From positions 2,356,001-2,420,000 of the forward strand of contig BLAA01000001.1 in the NCBI GenBank assembly GCA_017312345.1: 64,000 bases of DNA. The letters run 5' to 3'. Position numbers and translations under genes: made by a program. Position 1 is the stretch's first letter, and each line of letters begins with the position of its first letter. This document shows positions 19,751 through 27,160 of the stretch, in pieces. Source of the DNA: Candidatus Denitrolinea symbiosum (GTDB taxonomy: Bacteria > Chloroflexota > Anaerolineae > Anaerolineales > Villigracilaceae). The notes under the pieces are model-generated. The model ran no database searches. It was not told the origin of the DNA and worked only from the letters and a program-made list of their open reading frames with translations.

Positions 19751-20494
19751 CTACCATACGGTCGCGAACAGCGCAGCCAGCGAGAGGAGGCAGGCGGCGC
19801 CGATCCACCCATCCAGCGAACCGGCGCGCAGCGCGCTGCGGCGGCTCAGTTCGGGGCGGAAGGCGCGCGCCTCTGCCGCCAGGACGATCTCCTCGCTGTG
19901 GCGCAGCGCGTTTGTCAGGATGGTCAGCGCCAGCAGTTGAAGTCCGCGCCGCCAGTTGGCGCGCAGTCCGCCGCGCATGCGCAGGCTATGCCAGGCGTTG
20001 ACTCCCGACTGGCGCAGTTCGGGCAGCAGGTTGGCGGCCACGCCGATAGAAAAGCCCAAACCCCGCAAGCCGCCGCGCTCGAGCAGGCCAGCCACCTCGG
20101 CGACGTCCACCGAGGCGGAGAGCCCGTCGGCGTCGAGCAGGATGACGACGGCGCGCAGCGTCATCTGCGCCCCGCTCAGGAGGGAGAGGGAAGACAGCGG
20201 CAGCCCCAGGATCAACAGGTCTTTTTCTGCTCCGGGCGCGCCGAAAAACAGATTCACCAGGAACAAGATTGCCAGGAGAGCCAGCCAGCGCGGGCGGCTC
20301 AGGCGGCGCAGCGCGAAAGGATAGAGCGCACCCAGGACGATCAGCGCGATGATCGCCGGGAGGAGGCTTTTTTCCAGCGGGGGGAGCAGCGCCATCAGCA
20401 AGGCCCACACGAAGATGAACAGCCTGCCGCGGCTGCCCAGCAGCGGTTTGGCGGCTGCAAGCGTTGAAAGGGCGGGTTGAGCTGGCTTTAACAT
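19751..20494 (-). CDS. ECF transporter T component (EcfT/CbiQ-like)
   Basis: 247 residues with five to six membrane helices. After an N-terminal membrane bundle, the long cytoplasmic coupling-helix region contains MRGGLRANWRRGLQLLALT and SEEIVLAAEARAF, where EcfT proteins carry their two Ala-Arg-X motifs that touch the ATPases. It is the last complete gene of the operon and links the ATPase pair (22282-23766) to the S component (21048-21653). The frame ends in a membrane helix with TAG, followed in frame by an unusual tail described separately. Confidence 0.8.
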   Translation of the reverse strand: MLKPAQPALSTLAAAKPLLGSRGRLFIFVWALLMALLPPLEKSLLPAIIALIVLGALYPFALRRLSRPRWLALLAILFLVNLFFGAPGAEKDLLILGLPLSSLSLLSGAQMTLRAVVILLDADGLSASVDVAEVAGLLERGGLRGLGFSIGVAANLLPELRQSGVNAWHSLRMRGGLRANWRRGLQLLALTILTNALRHSEEIVLAAEARAFRPELSRRSALRAGSLDGWIGAACLLSLAALFATVW

Positions 20495-20582
20495 GGCTTC
20501 TTTCTCGTTCCGACGTCAGGGCGGAAGGCTCGCTCCGCCAGAGTTGGGCTGGCGGAGCGGACGCGTTTGACGGGCAGGAACG

Positions 20583-21023
20583 CTACGGGATGGCGACGAT
20601 CTCCGTCAGATGGCGGGCGTTCAATTTCCCTCCCTGATTGGGCAGGACCATGCGGAAGACGCCATCCTCGGCAGACATCGCGCCGTCCATCGTTGCGTAG
20701 GCGACGATGGTATCCGCCGCCGTAAACAGGGCGGGATCGTAGTTGGCGGTGAAGCCGTCGTCTGCCACGGCTTTGACGGCGCTCAATTTCGTGGGATCGA
20801 GCCCCGCGTCTTCGAGCAAAACAGACAGCGGCACGCCGACGTAGGTCACGTCTTTGAACGCGGCCTGGGTTGCGCCGAGGGCTTTGAGATCCTCTACTGT
20901 GTAAGTTTTTGAGATGGTCCCATCCGAGACCTTCAGCGTCGTCTCAGTAGAGGCGGCGTTTTTGGGGGTGCAAGCCGTCAGCGCCAGCGCGAGAACGAGC
21001 GTGAAAAGCAAAAAACGTTTCAT
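20583..21023 (-). CDS. lipoprotein with a SUOX-type molybdopterin-binding fold
   Basis: 146 residues. A signal peptide with lipobox (LALTACTPK, Cys about 18) anchors it outside the membrane. The rest follows the oxidoreductase molybdopterin-binding (PF00174-like) pattern: YTVEDLKALGA, GVPLSVLLEDAGLDP, a DDGFTANYDP segment and FRMVLPNQGGKLNARHL-TEIV. It is shorter than true sulfite oxidase domains and lacks the Mo-ligand cysteine motif, so it is more likely a binding protein than an enzyme. Placed between ECF S and T components, it may be the surface receptor that hands substrate to the importer. Ligand unknown. Confidence 0.7.
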   Translation of the reverse strand: MKRFLLFTLVLALALTACTPKNAASTETTLKVSDGTISKTYTVEDLKALGATQAAFKDVTYVGVPLSVLLEDAGLDPTKLSAVKAVADDGFTANYDPALFTAADTIVAYATMDGAMSAEDGVFRMVLPNQGGKLNARHLTEIVAIP

Positions 21024-21047
21024 GGTAAATCTCCTGAAAAGGTAAGG

Positions 21048-21653
21048 TTATCCGGCGTTTTCGGGGAAGCCCCCGCCCAGCCGGGTTTTCAGCGTTAGAC
21101 CAAGGTTCCAAGCCAGCCAGCCGCCGATTCCGCCCACGACCAGATGCAGGGCAATCAGCGTCAGCGCGATCGCCCACGCCGCCTGGGTTGGGATTCCGAA
21201 CAGGCGGGCGCCCGTGTCCAGCATGTCCAGCCAGACCGTCAGCAGGCCCTGTCCCCAGATCAGCAGACCGGTCACAAAAGGATGGACGAAGACCCATAGC
21301 GCCGCGCCCGCGCAGGCCGCCACAAAGGCCAGCCGCGAGGGGCGGGGGAAGGCGTCGAGGATCAGTTCCGCCACGAGCGCTTCGACGAGGATGCCGAGCA
21401 TCGGCCCGAGGAGGGCGCTGCCGAGGCTGAACAGCTTCAATACCATGGCGATCGCGCCGATGAAGAGCGTCGAGCCGCGGCGCGGCACGAACAGGCGGCC
21501 GATGGACGCGATCATCACGCCGGCCACCGCGAGCGAGAGCCCGGTCAGCGGAAGTTTGATGGCGTGCAGCGCTGATCCGAGGCTGATCTCCGCCAGTCCC
21601 CACAAAGCGCCGAACACAGCCAGGGTGACGAGTTCACGGGTTGAAAATTTCAT
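21048..21653 (-). CDS. ECF transporter S component
   Basis: About 201 residues from ATG 21653, which has GAGGAA eight bases upstream. Six hydrophobic helices; the opening MKFSTRELVTLAVFGALWGL has the small-residue helix-1 pattern with which S components dock to EcfT. A resemblance to ThiW/HMP-type S components is suggested by length and opening only. S components bind one small molecule each (vitamins or metals). The neighbours (SUOX-fold lipoprotein, THEP1-type NTPase, methyltransferase, Moco-like leader) make a pterin- or Mo/W-linked substrate a reasonable guess. Substrate not determined from sequence. Confidence 0.7.
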   Translation of the reverse strand: MKFSTRELVTLAVFGALWGLAEISLGSALHAIKLPLTGLSLAVAGVMIASIGRLFVPRRGSTLFIGAIAMVLKLFSLGSALLGPMLGILVEALVAELILDAFPRPSRLAFVAACAGAALWVFVHPFVTGLLIWGQGLLTVWLDMLDTGARLFGIPTQAAWAIALTLIALHLVVGGIGGWLAWNLGLTLKTRLGGGFPENAG

Positions 21654-21713
21654 GGCGTTCCTCTTCAAATCATTGGATGTTCCCTGCGGATGATTTCGCA
21701 GGCGCGGCAAAAA

Positions 21714-22295
21714 TCAGGACGGTTTGCGGGCGATCAACTGCGCCGCCCGGCGTTTTTCCTTGTAACCCGAGCGGGCGTGCGCCCAGCGCTCCGTCTCCGC
21801 GTAATGGACAATCTCCCAATCGTCAAAGAGCCGCCGCAGTTCCTGCGATTCCAAAAACCGATTCGGATTGGCTCCGGGGCTGCCCAGATAGGTCTCGAAG
21901 AACAGCAAGCCGCCGGGTTTCAGGGTCTCGCGGTAGGTGGGGATGATCGGGCGCGAGAGAAAATAGAAGTTCAAGATGACGTCGAAGCAGGCGGGCGGGA
22001 GCCACGGGTCGGTCAGGTCCATGACCGCGAAGGAGATCGGGCTCGCCTCCTCCTTGACGTTGAGGCGGGCGAGGCGCAGCGCGGCCCACGACACGTCGAG
22101 GGCGATCACCCGCCACCCGCGCGCGGCGAGGTACCGTCCGCTGGCGGCGGCGCCGCAGGCGGCGTCGAGGATGAGCGCGCCGCGGGGCAGCAAATCCAGC
22201 CGTTCGGTGAGCAAGCCGCGCGGATCGCGCAGGGCAAAGCGGTCGGGCTCGCGGGCGTAGCGTTCGTCCCAGCGCAGGGCGTCAGGGTGCGGCAT
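21714..22295 (-). CDS. class I SAM-dependent methyltransferase
   Basis: 193 residues from ATG 22295, which overlaps the end of the ATPase gene and has a GAGGAAA site. Motif I is clear (ALILDAACGAAASGRYLAAR), followed by the acidic end of strand 2 (VIALDVSWAALRLAR) and motif IV (VILNFYFLSRP). The opening WDERYAREPDRFALRDPRG resembles TehB/thiopurine-type methyltransferases. It is locked into the ECF operon by overlap, so it may modify the imported compound or a resistance target. Substrate unknown. Confidence 0.8.
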   Translation of the reverse strand: MPHPDALRWDERYAREPDRFALRDPRGLLTERLDLLPRGALILDAACGAAASGRYLAARGWRVIALDVSWAALRLARLNVKEEASPISFAVMDLTDPWLPPACFDVILNFYFLSRPIIPTYRETLKPGGLLFFETYLGSPGANPNRFLESQELRRLFDDWEIVHYAETERWAHARSGYKEKRRAAQLIARKPS

Positions 22296-23766
22296 GGGCG
22301 GTTTCCTCGCTCTGGCTGGGGTTGAATAAGGCGGGGTCAATTTTCCCGTCGAGGACGAGGCGTCCCTTGTCCAGCAGGACGACGCGGCGCGCGTAACGGT
22401 GGACCAGTTTATAGTCGTGGGTGATGAGCAGGATGGCCGTCCCCTGCCGGTTGAGGCTGACGAGGAAATCCATCAGTTGCTGCAGGTGGCGCCAATCCTG
22501 CCCGAGGGTGGGTTCGTCGAGGATGACCAGCGCCGGGCGCAGCGCGATGCAGGCGGCGAGCGCGGCGCGCTGCTGCTGCCCAACCGACAATGAGAACGGG
22601 CGGCGCTGGCGCAGGCGCGTCAGGTCGGCGCTTGCCAAAGTCTCTTCGTGGATTTCGGGCTGGAAGGTTTTGTAATTGCGCGGCCCGAAGGCAACTTCCT
22701 CCTCAACCGAGTTGGTGAATAACTGGTCGGCGGGGTTTTGGAAGAGCAGGGCGACATCCAGCCCTGGGCGGTAACGCGCGCTGCCGCGCACAAGCGCTCT
22801 GCCTGCCAGCGGCTTCAACAAGCCCGCCGCCGCCAGCGCCAGCGTGGATTTGCCCGCGCCGTTATCGCCCACCAGCGCCACAAATTCGCCGGGGAAAATT
22901 TGCAGGTTGACATCTTGAATGATGGCGTGGCCGTTGTAGCCCGCGCTGAGGGATCTCAGGTCCAGCAGCGGCTGAACGCCGGCGGGTTGGCGTCCGTTGG
23001 GCGTGAGCAGGCTCGCCCAGTCGCTGAGCGCCTCCATCGTCGGGCGGCGCAAGCCGTGGGCGCGCAGGAAACTGCGGTCGTTGAGCGTCTGCTCGAAGCC
23101 GCCGAGCGCGGCGACCTGTCCTTCGCGCAGCACCAATGCCCGGTCGGCAATGCGGCGCACTTCAGCCAGGCGGTGTTCGATGATGACGATGGTCATGCCC
23201 ATTTCGCGCTTGAGTTTTTCCAGCGTGGCGATGACGCTTTGGGCGCCCGCCACATCCAGCGAGGCGGTCGGCTCGTCCAACACCATCACGCGGGGGCGCA
23301 TGGCGAGGGCGGCGGCAATTGCCACGCGCTGGATCTGCCCGCCCGAAAGGGTGGCGGGTTTGTGGGCGCGCAAAGCGGAGAGGCCGACCGCCTCCAGCGC
23401 CCAATCCACGCGCTGGGCGATTTCCTCTCCCGGCAGCCCCAGGTTGCGCGGTCCGAAAGCGACCTCGTCATCCACCCGCAGGTGGAAAAGATTGGCGCGG
23501 GGATTTTGGAAGACCGCCCCCACCTGCCGCGCGATCTCGGCGGTGGGGCTGCGCAGCGCGTCCAGGCCGGCCACCGTTACCTCGCCCTCCACTTTGGCGG
23601 GGATGGCGTTGGGAATGAGCCCGATCAACGCCCGCGCCAGCGTGGATTTGCCGCAGCCCGAAAGCCCGGTGACGACCAGGCATTCTCCCGCCGGCGCGTC
23701 GAAGGAGACGTTTTGCAGGGCGGGAGAATTTTCGTAAGAGACGGTGAGGTTGCGGACGGAGATCAT
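22282..23766 (-). CDS. ECF transporter double ATPase (EcfA-EcfA' fusion)
   Basis: 494 residues carrying two complete ABC ATPase domains in tandem. Domain 1 (1 to about 235): Walker A GLSGCGKST, signature TLSGGQIQRVAIAAAL, Walker B VMVLDEPTASLD. Domain 2 (about 265-485): Walker A GDNGAGKST, a degenerate signature SLSVGQQQRAALAACIAL, Walker B LVILDEPTLGQD. The Q-loop regions (FQNPRANLFHLRVDDEVAFG and FQNPADQLFTNSVEEEVAFG) are typical of ECF importers. Fused ATPases of this kind power dedicated ECF systems. The start lies 17 bases after the THEP1-like stop. Confidence 0.9.
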   Translation of the reverse strand: MISVRNLTVSYENSPALQNVSFDAPAGECLVVTGLSGCGKSTLARALIGLIPNAIPAKVEGEVTVAGLDALRSPTAEIARQVGAVFQNPRANLFHLRVDDEVAFGPRNLGLPGEEIAQRVDWALEAVGLSALRAHKPATLSGGQIQRVAIAAALAMRPRVMVLDEPTASLDVAGAQSVIATLEKLKREMGMTIVIIEHRLAEVRRIADRALVLREGQVAALGGFEQTLNDRSFLRAHGLRRPTMEALSDWASLLTPNGRQPAGVQPLLDLRSLSAGYNGHAIIQDVNLQIFPGEFVALVGDNGAGKSTLALAAAGLLKPLAGRALVRGSARYRPGLDVALLFQNPADQLFTNSVEEEVAFGPRNYKTFQPEIHEETLASADLTRLRQRRPFSLSVGQQQRAALAACIALRPALVILDEPTLGQDWRHLQQLMDFLVSLNRQGTAILLITHDYKLVHRYARRVVLLDKGRLVLDGKIDPALFNPSQSEETAHAAP

Positions 23767-23782
23767 GGCAAAAAGAAGCGGG

Positions 23783-24358
23783 TCATTGCGGCTGTGCGGC
23801 GAGGTCGAAGATGAGCGCCCAGGGCCAGCGCTGGCGGGCTGCCTCGAGCAGGGAGGGGCGAATCACCACGAAGAGCGGCAGGTCGCGGCGCGAGTCCACG
23901 AAACGCAGCCCGACCGTCAAGCCGAGGCCGCCCTGAAACTCGAGCGGGCCGAGTTCATCCAGAATGAAAAGGTCGCAGGATTTGAGATTCTCGAGAATGG
24001 CGTTGCCCCAGCGCAGCGTCTCTGCCGACATCTGCCAATCGGGTGTGGCTGGGCAGCCGGTTTCGGTTGCGTTTCGGCGGACTGCCAGGCGGCGGCGTTC
24101 TCCGCTGGCGAGGTTGAGCAGGTCAATGCCGGTTTTGAAGCCGTTCTCGATGACGGCGGGCGAGGCCAGCCCGCGCGGCTCCAAGCCGAGGGCGCGCGCC
24201 TGCCGGGCAAGCTCCAGACACCACAGGGTTTTTCCCGCGCCGCGCGGCCCGCTGACCAGAGTCAGCCCGGATTGGAGACGTTTTGGAGAAATAAAACTCG
24301 CCGGGGCGGAGCCAGGCGAGTTGACGGATCGTCCCAAAGGGGCGTTGTGCGGTGGCAC
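23783..24358 (-). CDS. THEP1-like nucleoside-triphosphatase
   Basis: 191 residues from a GTG start, supported by AAGGAG at 24373-24368, nine bases upstream. P-loop LVSGPRGAGKTLWCLELARQ (about 33-52) and Walker B LFILDELGPLEF (about 131) with an FKTGIDLLNL segment match the THEP1/NTPase_1 family. Some relatives sit in molybdenum or tungsten gene neighbourhoods. First gene of the ECF operon, directly under the structured leader. The opening 25 residues (MPPHNAPLGRSVNSPGSAPA) are not family-like, so an internal start is possible. It may act on the imported compound or regulate its use. Confidence 0.7.
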   Translation of the reverse strand: MPPHNAPLGRSVNSPGSAPASFISPKRLQSGLTLVSGPRGAGKTLWCLELARQARALGLEPRGLASPAVIENGFKTGIDLLNLASGERRRLAVRRNATETGCPATPDWQMSAETLRWGNAILENLKSCDLFILDELGPLEFQGGLGLTVGLRFVDSRRDLPLFVVIRPSLLEAARQRWPWALIFDLAAQPQ

Positions 24359-24365
24359 AGTCCAG

Positions 24366-24500
24366 GGCTCCTTTCCAAGTCCATCCCGCTCGCAGCGGGA
24401 TTTCGGGAGGCTGTCCCGTTTCCAGGGCAGCCCTTTCTCTCGAGAGAGGCGTCCATCCCGCCATGCTTTGCGGCGACAGGCGGAATGGATCGGAGTGATT
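24366..24500 (-). ncRNA. structured 5' leader, Moco-riboswitch-like
   Basis: Reading leftward, a CACUCCGAUCC segment is followed by a 10-bp stem (arms 24488-24479 and 24462-24453, CCAUUCCGCC with GGCGGGAUGG). Then come a CUCUCGAGAG hairpin, the segment CCCUGGAAACGGGACAGCCU, an AUCCCGCU/AGCGGGAU hairpin (24401-24383) and finally GGAAAGGAG, which is the ribosome-binding site of the THEP1-like gene. The first CUCC (24496-24493) can pair with that GGAG, a classic on/off arrangement. The CUCCGA and GCCUCC boxes recall the molybdenum-cofactor riboswitch as I remember it; the family match is unverified, but the structured leader itself is clear. Confidence 0.5.
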
Positions 24501-24622
24501 TGTTAAGGATGAATCCGCGAGGATTCAATCCGTTGTGATGATACAACAAATGCGCGCGTTTGACATCGTCCTTTGGAGTATTTTATGGTCTCACCCGTGC
24601 GGGTGACGACGACCGCGCCGGT

Positions 24623-24841
24623 CTAAAACTTTTTCAGATCGTCCTTGACCTTTTTCAAGTCGTCGAGCATATCGAGTTCGTTTTTCAATTCGTCCGAAAA
24701 CGAGCCGAGGTAGGCCTTGATGTTGCGAATCAATTTGCCCGCTTCACGCGCCGCGCGCGCCAACCGTTCGGGGCCCAGGACGATCGCGGCCAATATCAGA
24801 ATGACGATCAGTTCGTTCGCGCCGATTCCGAAGACGTCCAT
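24623..24841 (-). CDS. TatA/TatB-like twin-arginine translocase subunit
   Basis: 72 residues from ATG 24841, just after the TatC stop. One N-terminal membrane helix (FGIGANELIVILILAAIVLG), then the PERL hinge and an amphipathic helix (ARAAREAGKLIRNIKAYLGS) and a charged helical tail. A Pro-Glu-Arg hinge and longer tail make it more TatB-like than the TatA gene at 25646. With TatC and TatA it completes a Tat system in one operon. Confidence 0.8.
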   Translation of the reverse strand: MDVFGIGANELIVILILAAIVLGPERLARAAREAGKLIRNIKAYLGSFSDELKNELDMLDDLKKVKDDLKKF

Positions 24842-24842
24842 A

Positions 24843-25646
24843 TCATTTTCTTCCCACAACGGCGGCCAGCAGGATGCTGATCGCGTAGAGTCCCATCAGG
24901 GGCGCCATCACCAGCCCCATGTTGATCGGGTCCACGGTCGGCGTGACCGCCGCGGCGACGACGGCGATCCCCACCACGGCGTAACGCCATCCGCTCGCCA
25001 GTTGTTTGGCGGTGACGAATTTCAATTTAGCCATGAACATGACGATCAGCGGCAATTCAAAGCAGACGCCGATCCAGAACATCAGGCGCGTGATGAAGTC
25101 GAAGTAATTTTCGGGGCGCACTTGCGTGGTGATTCCGAGGAAGCCGGTCAGGAATGGGATGGCGGAGGGCAGCATCACGAACCACGTGAAAGCCGCGCCG
25201 CCGGCGAAGAGGAGCGTCGCCATCGGGACGAGGATCAGAGTCCACTTTTGTTCGCTCTTTTTCAGTCCCGGCATGATGAAGGCCAGCATCTGATAGACGA
25301 TAAACGGCATTCCTAAAATGAACCCGCCGAGGAGCGAGACTTTCATGAAGATGGCGATGTTCTCGGTCACCTCGATGGAAACCAGTTTTTGCGGTCCCCC
25401 AACAGGCCCGGAGAGATAGTCGATGATCTGGCGCGCGAAGGCGAAACTGATCGCTGTGGTCATGATTAAAGCCAGGAACGCTTTAAAGAGCCTGCGACGC
25501 AGTTCGTCCAGATGCTGGAGCAAAGGCTTTGAGGTCTCCAGTTGGTCGCTGGCTTTACGGTGCGCGCGGCCAAAGGCGCGCAGATAACCGCCCCAATCGC
25601 GTTTAGGTTTCCTGGCGGCCTCGGGGCCGGCGCCGATCGCGGACAT
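24843..25646 (-). CDS. tatC: TatC, twin-arginine translocase core subunit
   Basis: 267 residues with six membrane helices. Family landmarks include LLQHLDELRRRLFKAFLALI near residue 45, which contains the glutamate-bearing HLDELR loop that binds RR signal peptides, and FELPLIVMFMAKLKFV near 210. The N-terminal 40 residues are an extra cytoplasmic extension rich in Lys and Arg, longer than in E. coli TatC. The start overlaps the TatA stop (TAATG). The Dms-like catalytic subunit upstream has a twin-arginine signal, so this Tat set probably serves it. Confidence 0.95.
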   Translation of the reverse strand: MSAIGAGPEAARKPKRDWGGYLRAFGRAHRKASDQLETSKPLLQHLDELRRRLFKAFLALIMTTAISFAFARQIIDYLSGPVGGPQKLVSIEVTENIAIFMKVSLLGGFILGMPFIVYQMLAFIMPGLKKSEQKWTLILVPMATLLFAGGAAFTWFVMLPSAIPFLTGFLGITTQVRPENYFDFITRLMFWIGVCFELPLIVMFMAKLKFVTAKQLASGWRYAVVGIAVVAAAVTPTVDPINMGLVMAPLMGLYAISILLAAVVGRK

Positions 25647-25828
25647 TATTTTTTCTCGGAATCGGTTTCGGCGTCGGCGGATTCGTCCGCTTTACCGGCA
25701 AGCCCGTCGCGGAACTCGCGGACGCCTCTGCCCATTTCGCTGGCGATCTTGCTGATGCGCCCTACGCCGAAGAGTAGAATGATGATGATGAGAAGGATAA
25801 TCAGTTCTGTGGGGCCTAGTCCAAGCAT
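25646..25828 (-). CDS. tatA: TatA, twin-arginine translocase subunit
   Basis: 60 residues: one membrane helix (TELIILLIIIILLFGVGRIS) with the FG hinge, a short amphipathic helix (KIASEMGRGVREFRDGL) and an acidic/basic tail. RBS AAGGAG precedes the ATG. The first of three Tat genes, nine bases after the radical SAM gene. Length and hinge are normal for TatA. Confidence 0.9.
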   Translation of the reverse strand: MLGLGPTELIILLIIIILLFGVGRISKIASEMGRGVREFRDGLAGKADESADAETDSEKK

Positions 25829-25837
25829 GGTAACTCC

Positions 25838-27160
25838 TTATATGTCTGAGAGACGAAAATCCTGCGGGGCGGCCAGGTCGAGTTTAAGTTCCCGCAAATA
25901 GAGTTCGCCCTCGCGCTCTTCCAAAACCTGGGTCGAGATGCCCACTTCCACGTCCAACGCGCTCAGCCATTTCACTTTACTGGCGTGAAATTCAAGCGTC
26001 TGCGAAGTGGGATCGAATCGATACTGGCGGAACCCTTTTTTATCGAAGACGGCCTTGGCGCGCGCCGCGTCCTCGCCAAAGACCTTGGCCGACTTCAGGA
26101 AGTAATCCCTTTGGGAAAAATACAGCGTGTCCGAGTCGATTCGATGCGTATCCTGCTGGTAGATCTGCCCGGTGTGTTTGTTCTCCAGCGAGCAGTAATG
26201 GATGCCGAGCTTGAGTCCCGCTTCGAGGGCAAATTCGATCAGGTCGAGACAAGTCTCCTCGCTGCCGGCCACCGGCAGTCCGCCCGCGTACCAGTAATTG
26301 TACAGCACGCGGAACGGCCGCGCTTTGACGCGATAGCCGCGTTGGCGGAACTCTTCAAGGTTGTGGAAGGGGAAGCATAATTCGAGCAGGTTGATCCCGA
26401 ACACGCCGAGGCGGTCGAGCTCCAGCAGGATGGCTTTCATCTCCTCGAACGCGCCGGGCAGGACTGGCATTTCGACCATTACCTGCGGGATGTATTCGCG
26501 CGCCAGGGCGATCTGGCTGAACGTGTGGCGGCGCGCGGTTTCCGTATCTTCGACGCGGATGCTGAAGCGGATCTCGTCCAGACCCGCGTCCTTGAATTCT
26601 TGCAGCGTCGCGCGGTCGAGATGGTCGCCGCAGGTATAGATGCGCGTGTAGGCTTTCGGGAAATCCTGCCGCGCCTGTTGGAAGAACTGGATCGTCTCCT
26701 CGCGGTGGAGCAGGGGTTCGCCCCCGGTCAACGCGAGATGCTGGACGCGCTGTCCGCTGGCGCGCAGCGCTTTTAGTTCGGCTGAGACGTTGCGTTCGTT
26801 CCCGCGGAAGCGTTCGTAATCCTCCTGGTTTGGATTGAAACAGAAGAAGCAATTGCGATGGCACTTCAACGAGATGAAGAAAGTATGGCTCCCTGCCGCC
26901 GTTTGACAAGCCACGCAGCTCGGCGAAATGCTGTTGAGGTACACGCTTTTGCTATCGTTGCGGACGACCGCGCCTTTTTTACCCAGCGCGGCTATATGCT
27001 CGAGCGCTTGTTGGTTGCGATCTTCGTCCGCAAAATCCATGCCCAACTGCCGGACTTGTCCGATAAAGTCTCGATAAATTTCCGCATAGCGTTCGGCTTG
27101 CGAGCGGAAAACGGGATTGCGGATGGAATTCAAATTGGTTTCGTTGATCTCGGTAATCAT
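25838..27160 (-). CDS. radical SAM protein of the oxidoreductase cluster
   Basis: 440 residues. The CxxxCxxC cluster motif is in LKCHRNCFFCFNPNQEDYER (about 100), followed by the GGEP SAM-binding motif (LALTGGEPLLHREET). Upstream lie two further cysteines (SPSCVACQTAAGS), and more cysteines follow (CFPF, CSLENK), hinting at auxiliary clusters. Its ATG overlaps the ferredoxin-type gene stop (ATGA), and TatA follows, so it belongs to the molybdoenzyme maturation/export set. It may help mature the reductase or modify a cofactor; the true reaction is unknown. Confidence 0.85.
   Translation of the reverse strand: MITEINETNLNSIRNPVFRSQAERYAEIYRDFIGQVRQLGMDFADEDRNQQALEHIAALGKKGAVVRNDSKSVYLNSISPSCVACQTAAGSHTFFISLKCHRNCFFCFNPNQEDYERFRGNERNVSAELKALRASGQRVQHLALTGGEPLLHREETIQFFQQARQDFPKAYTRIYTCGDHLDRATLQEFKDAGLDEIRFSIRVEDTETARRHTFSQIALAREYIPQVMVEMPVLPGAFEEMKAILLELDRLGVFGINLLELCFPFHNLEEFRQRGYRVKARPFRVLYNYWYAGGLPVAGSEETCLDLIEFALEAGLKLGIHYCSLENKHTGQIYQQDTHRIDSDTLYFSQRDYFLKSAKVFGEDAARAKAVFDKKGFRQYRFDPTSQTLEFHASKVKWLSALDVEVGISTQVLEEREGELYLRELKLDLAAPQDFRLSDI

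Noticed and set aside
24366..24500. Cobalamin or TPP riboswitch for the ECF operon
   Set aside because: The conserved B12-box (GCCACTG) and the TPP CUGAGA/ACCYGAUCUGG boxes are absent.
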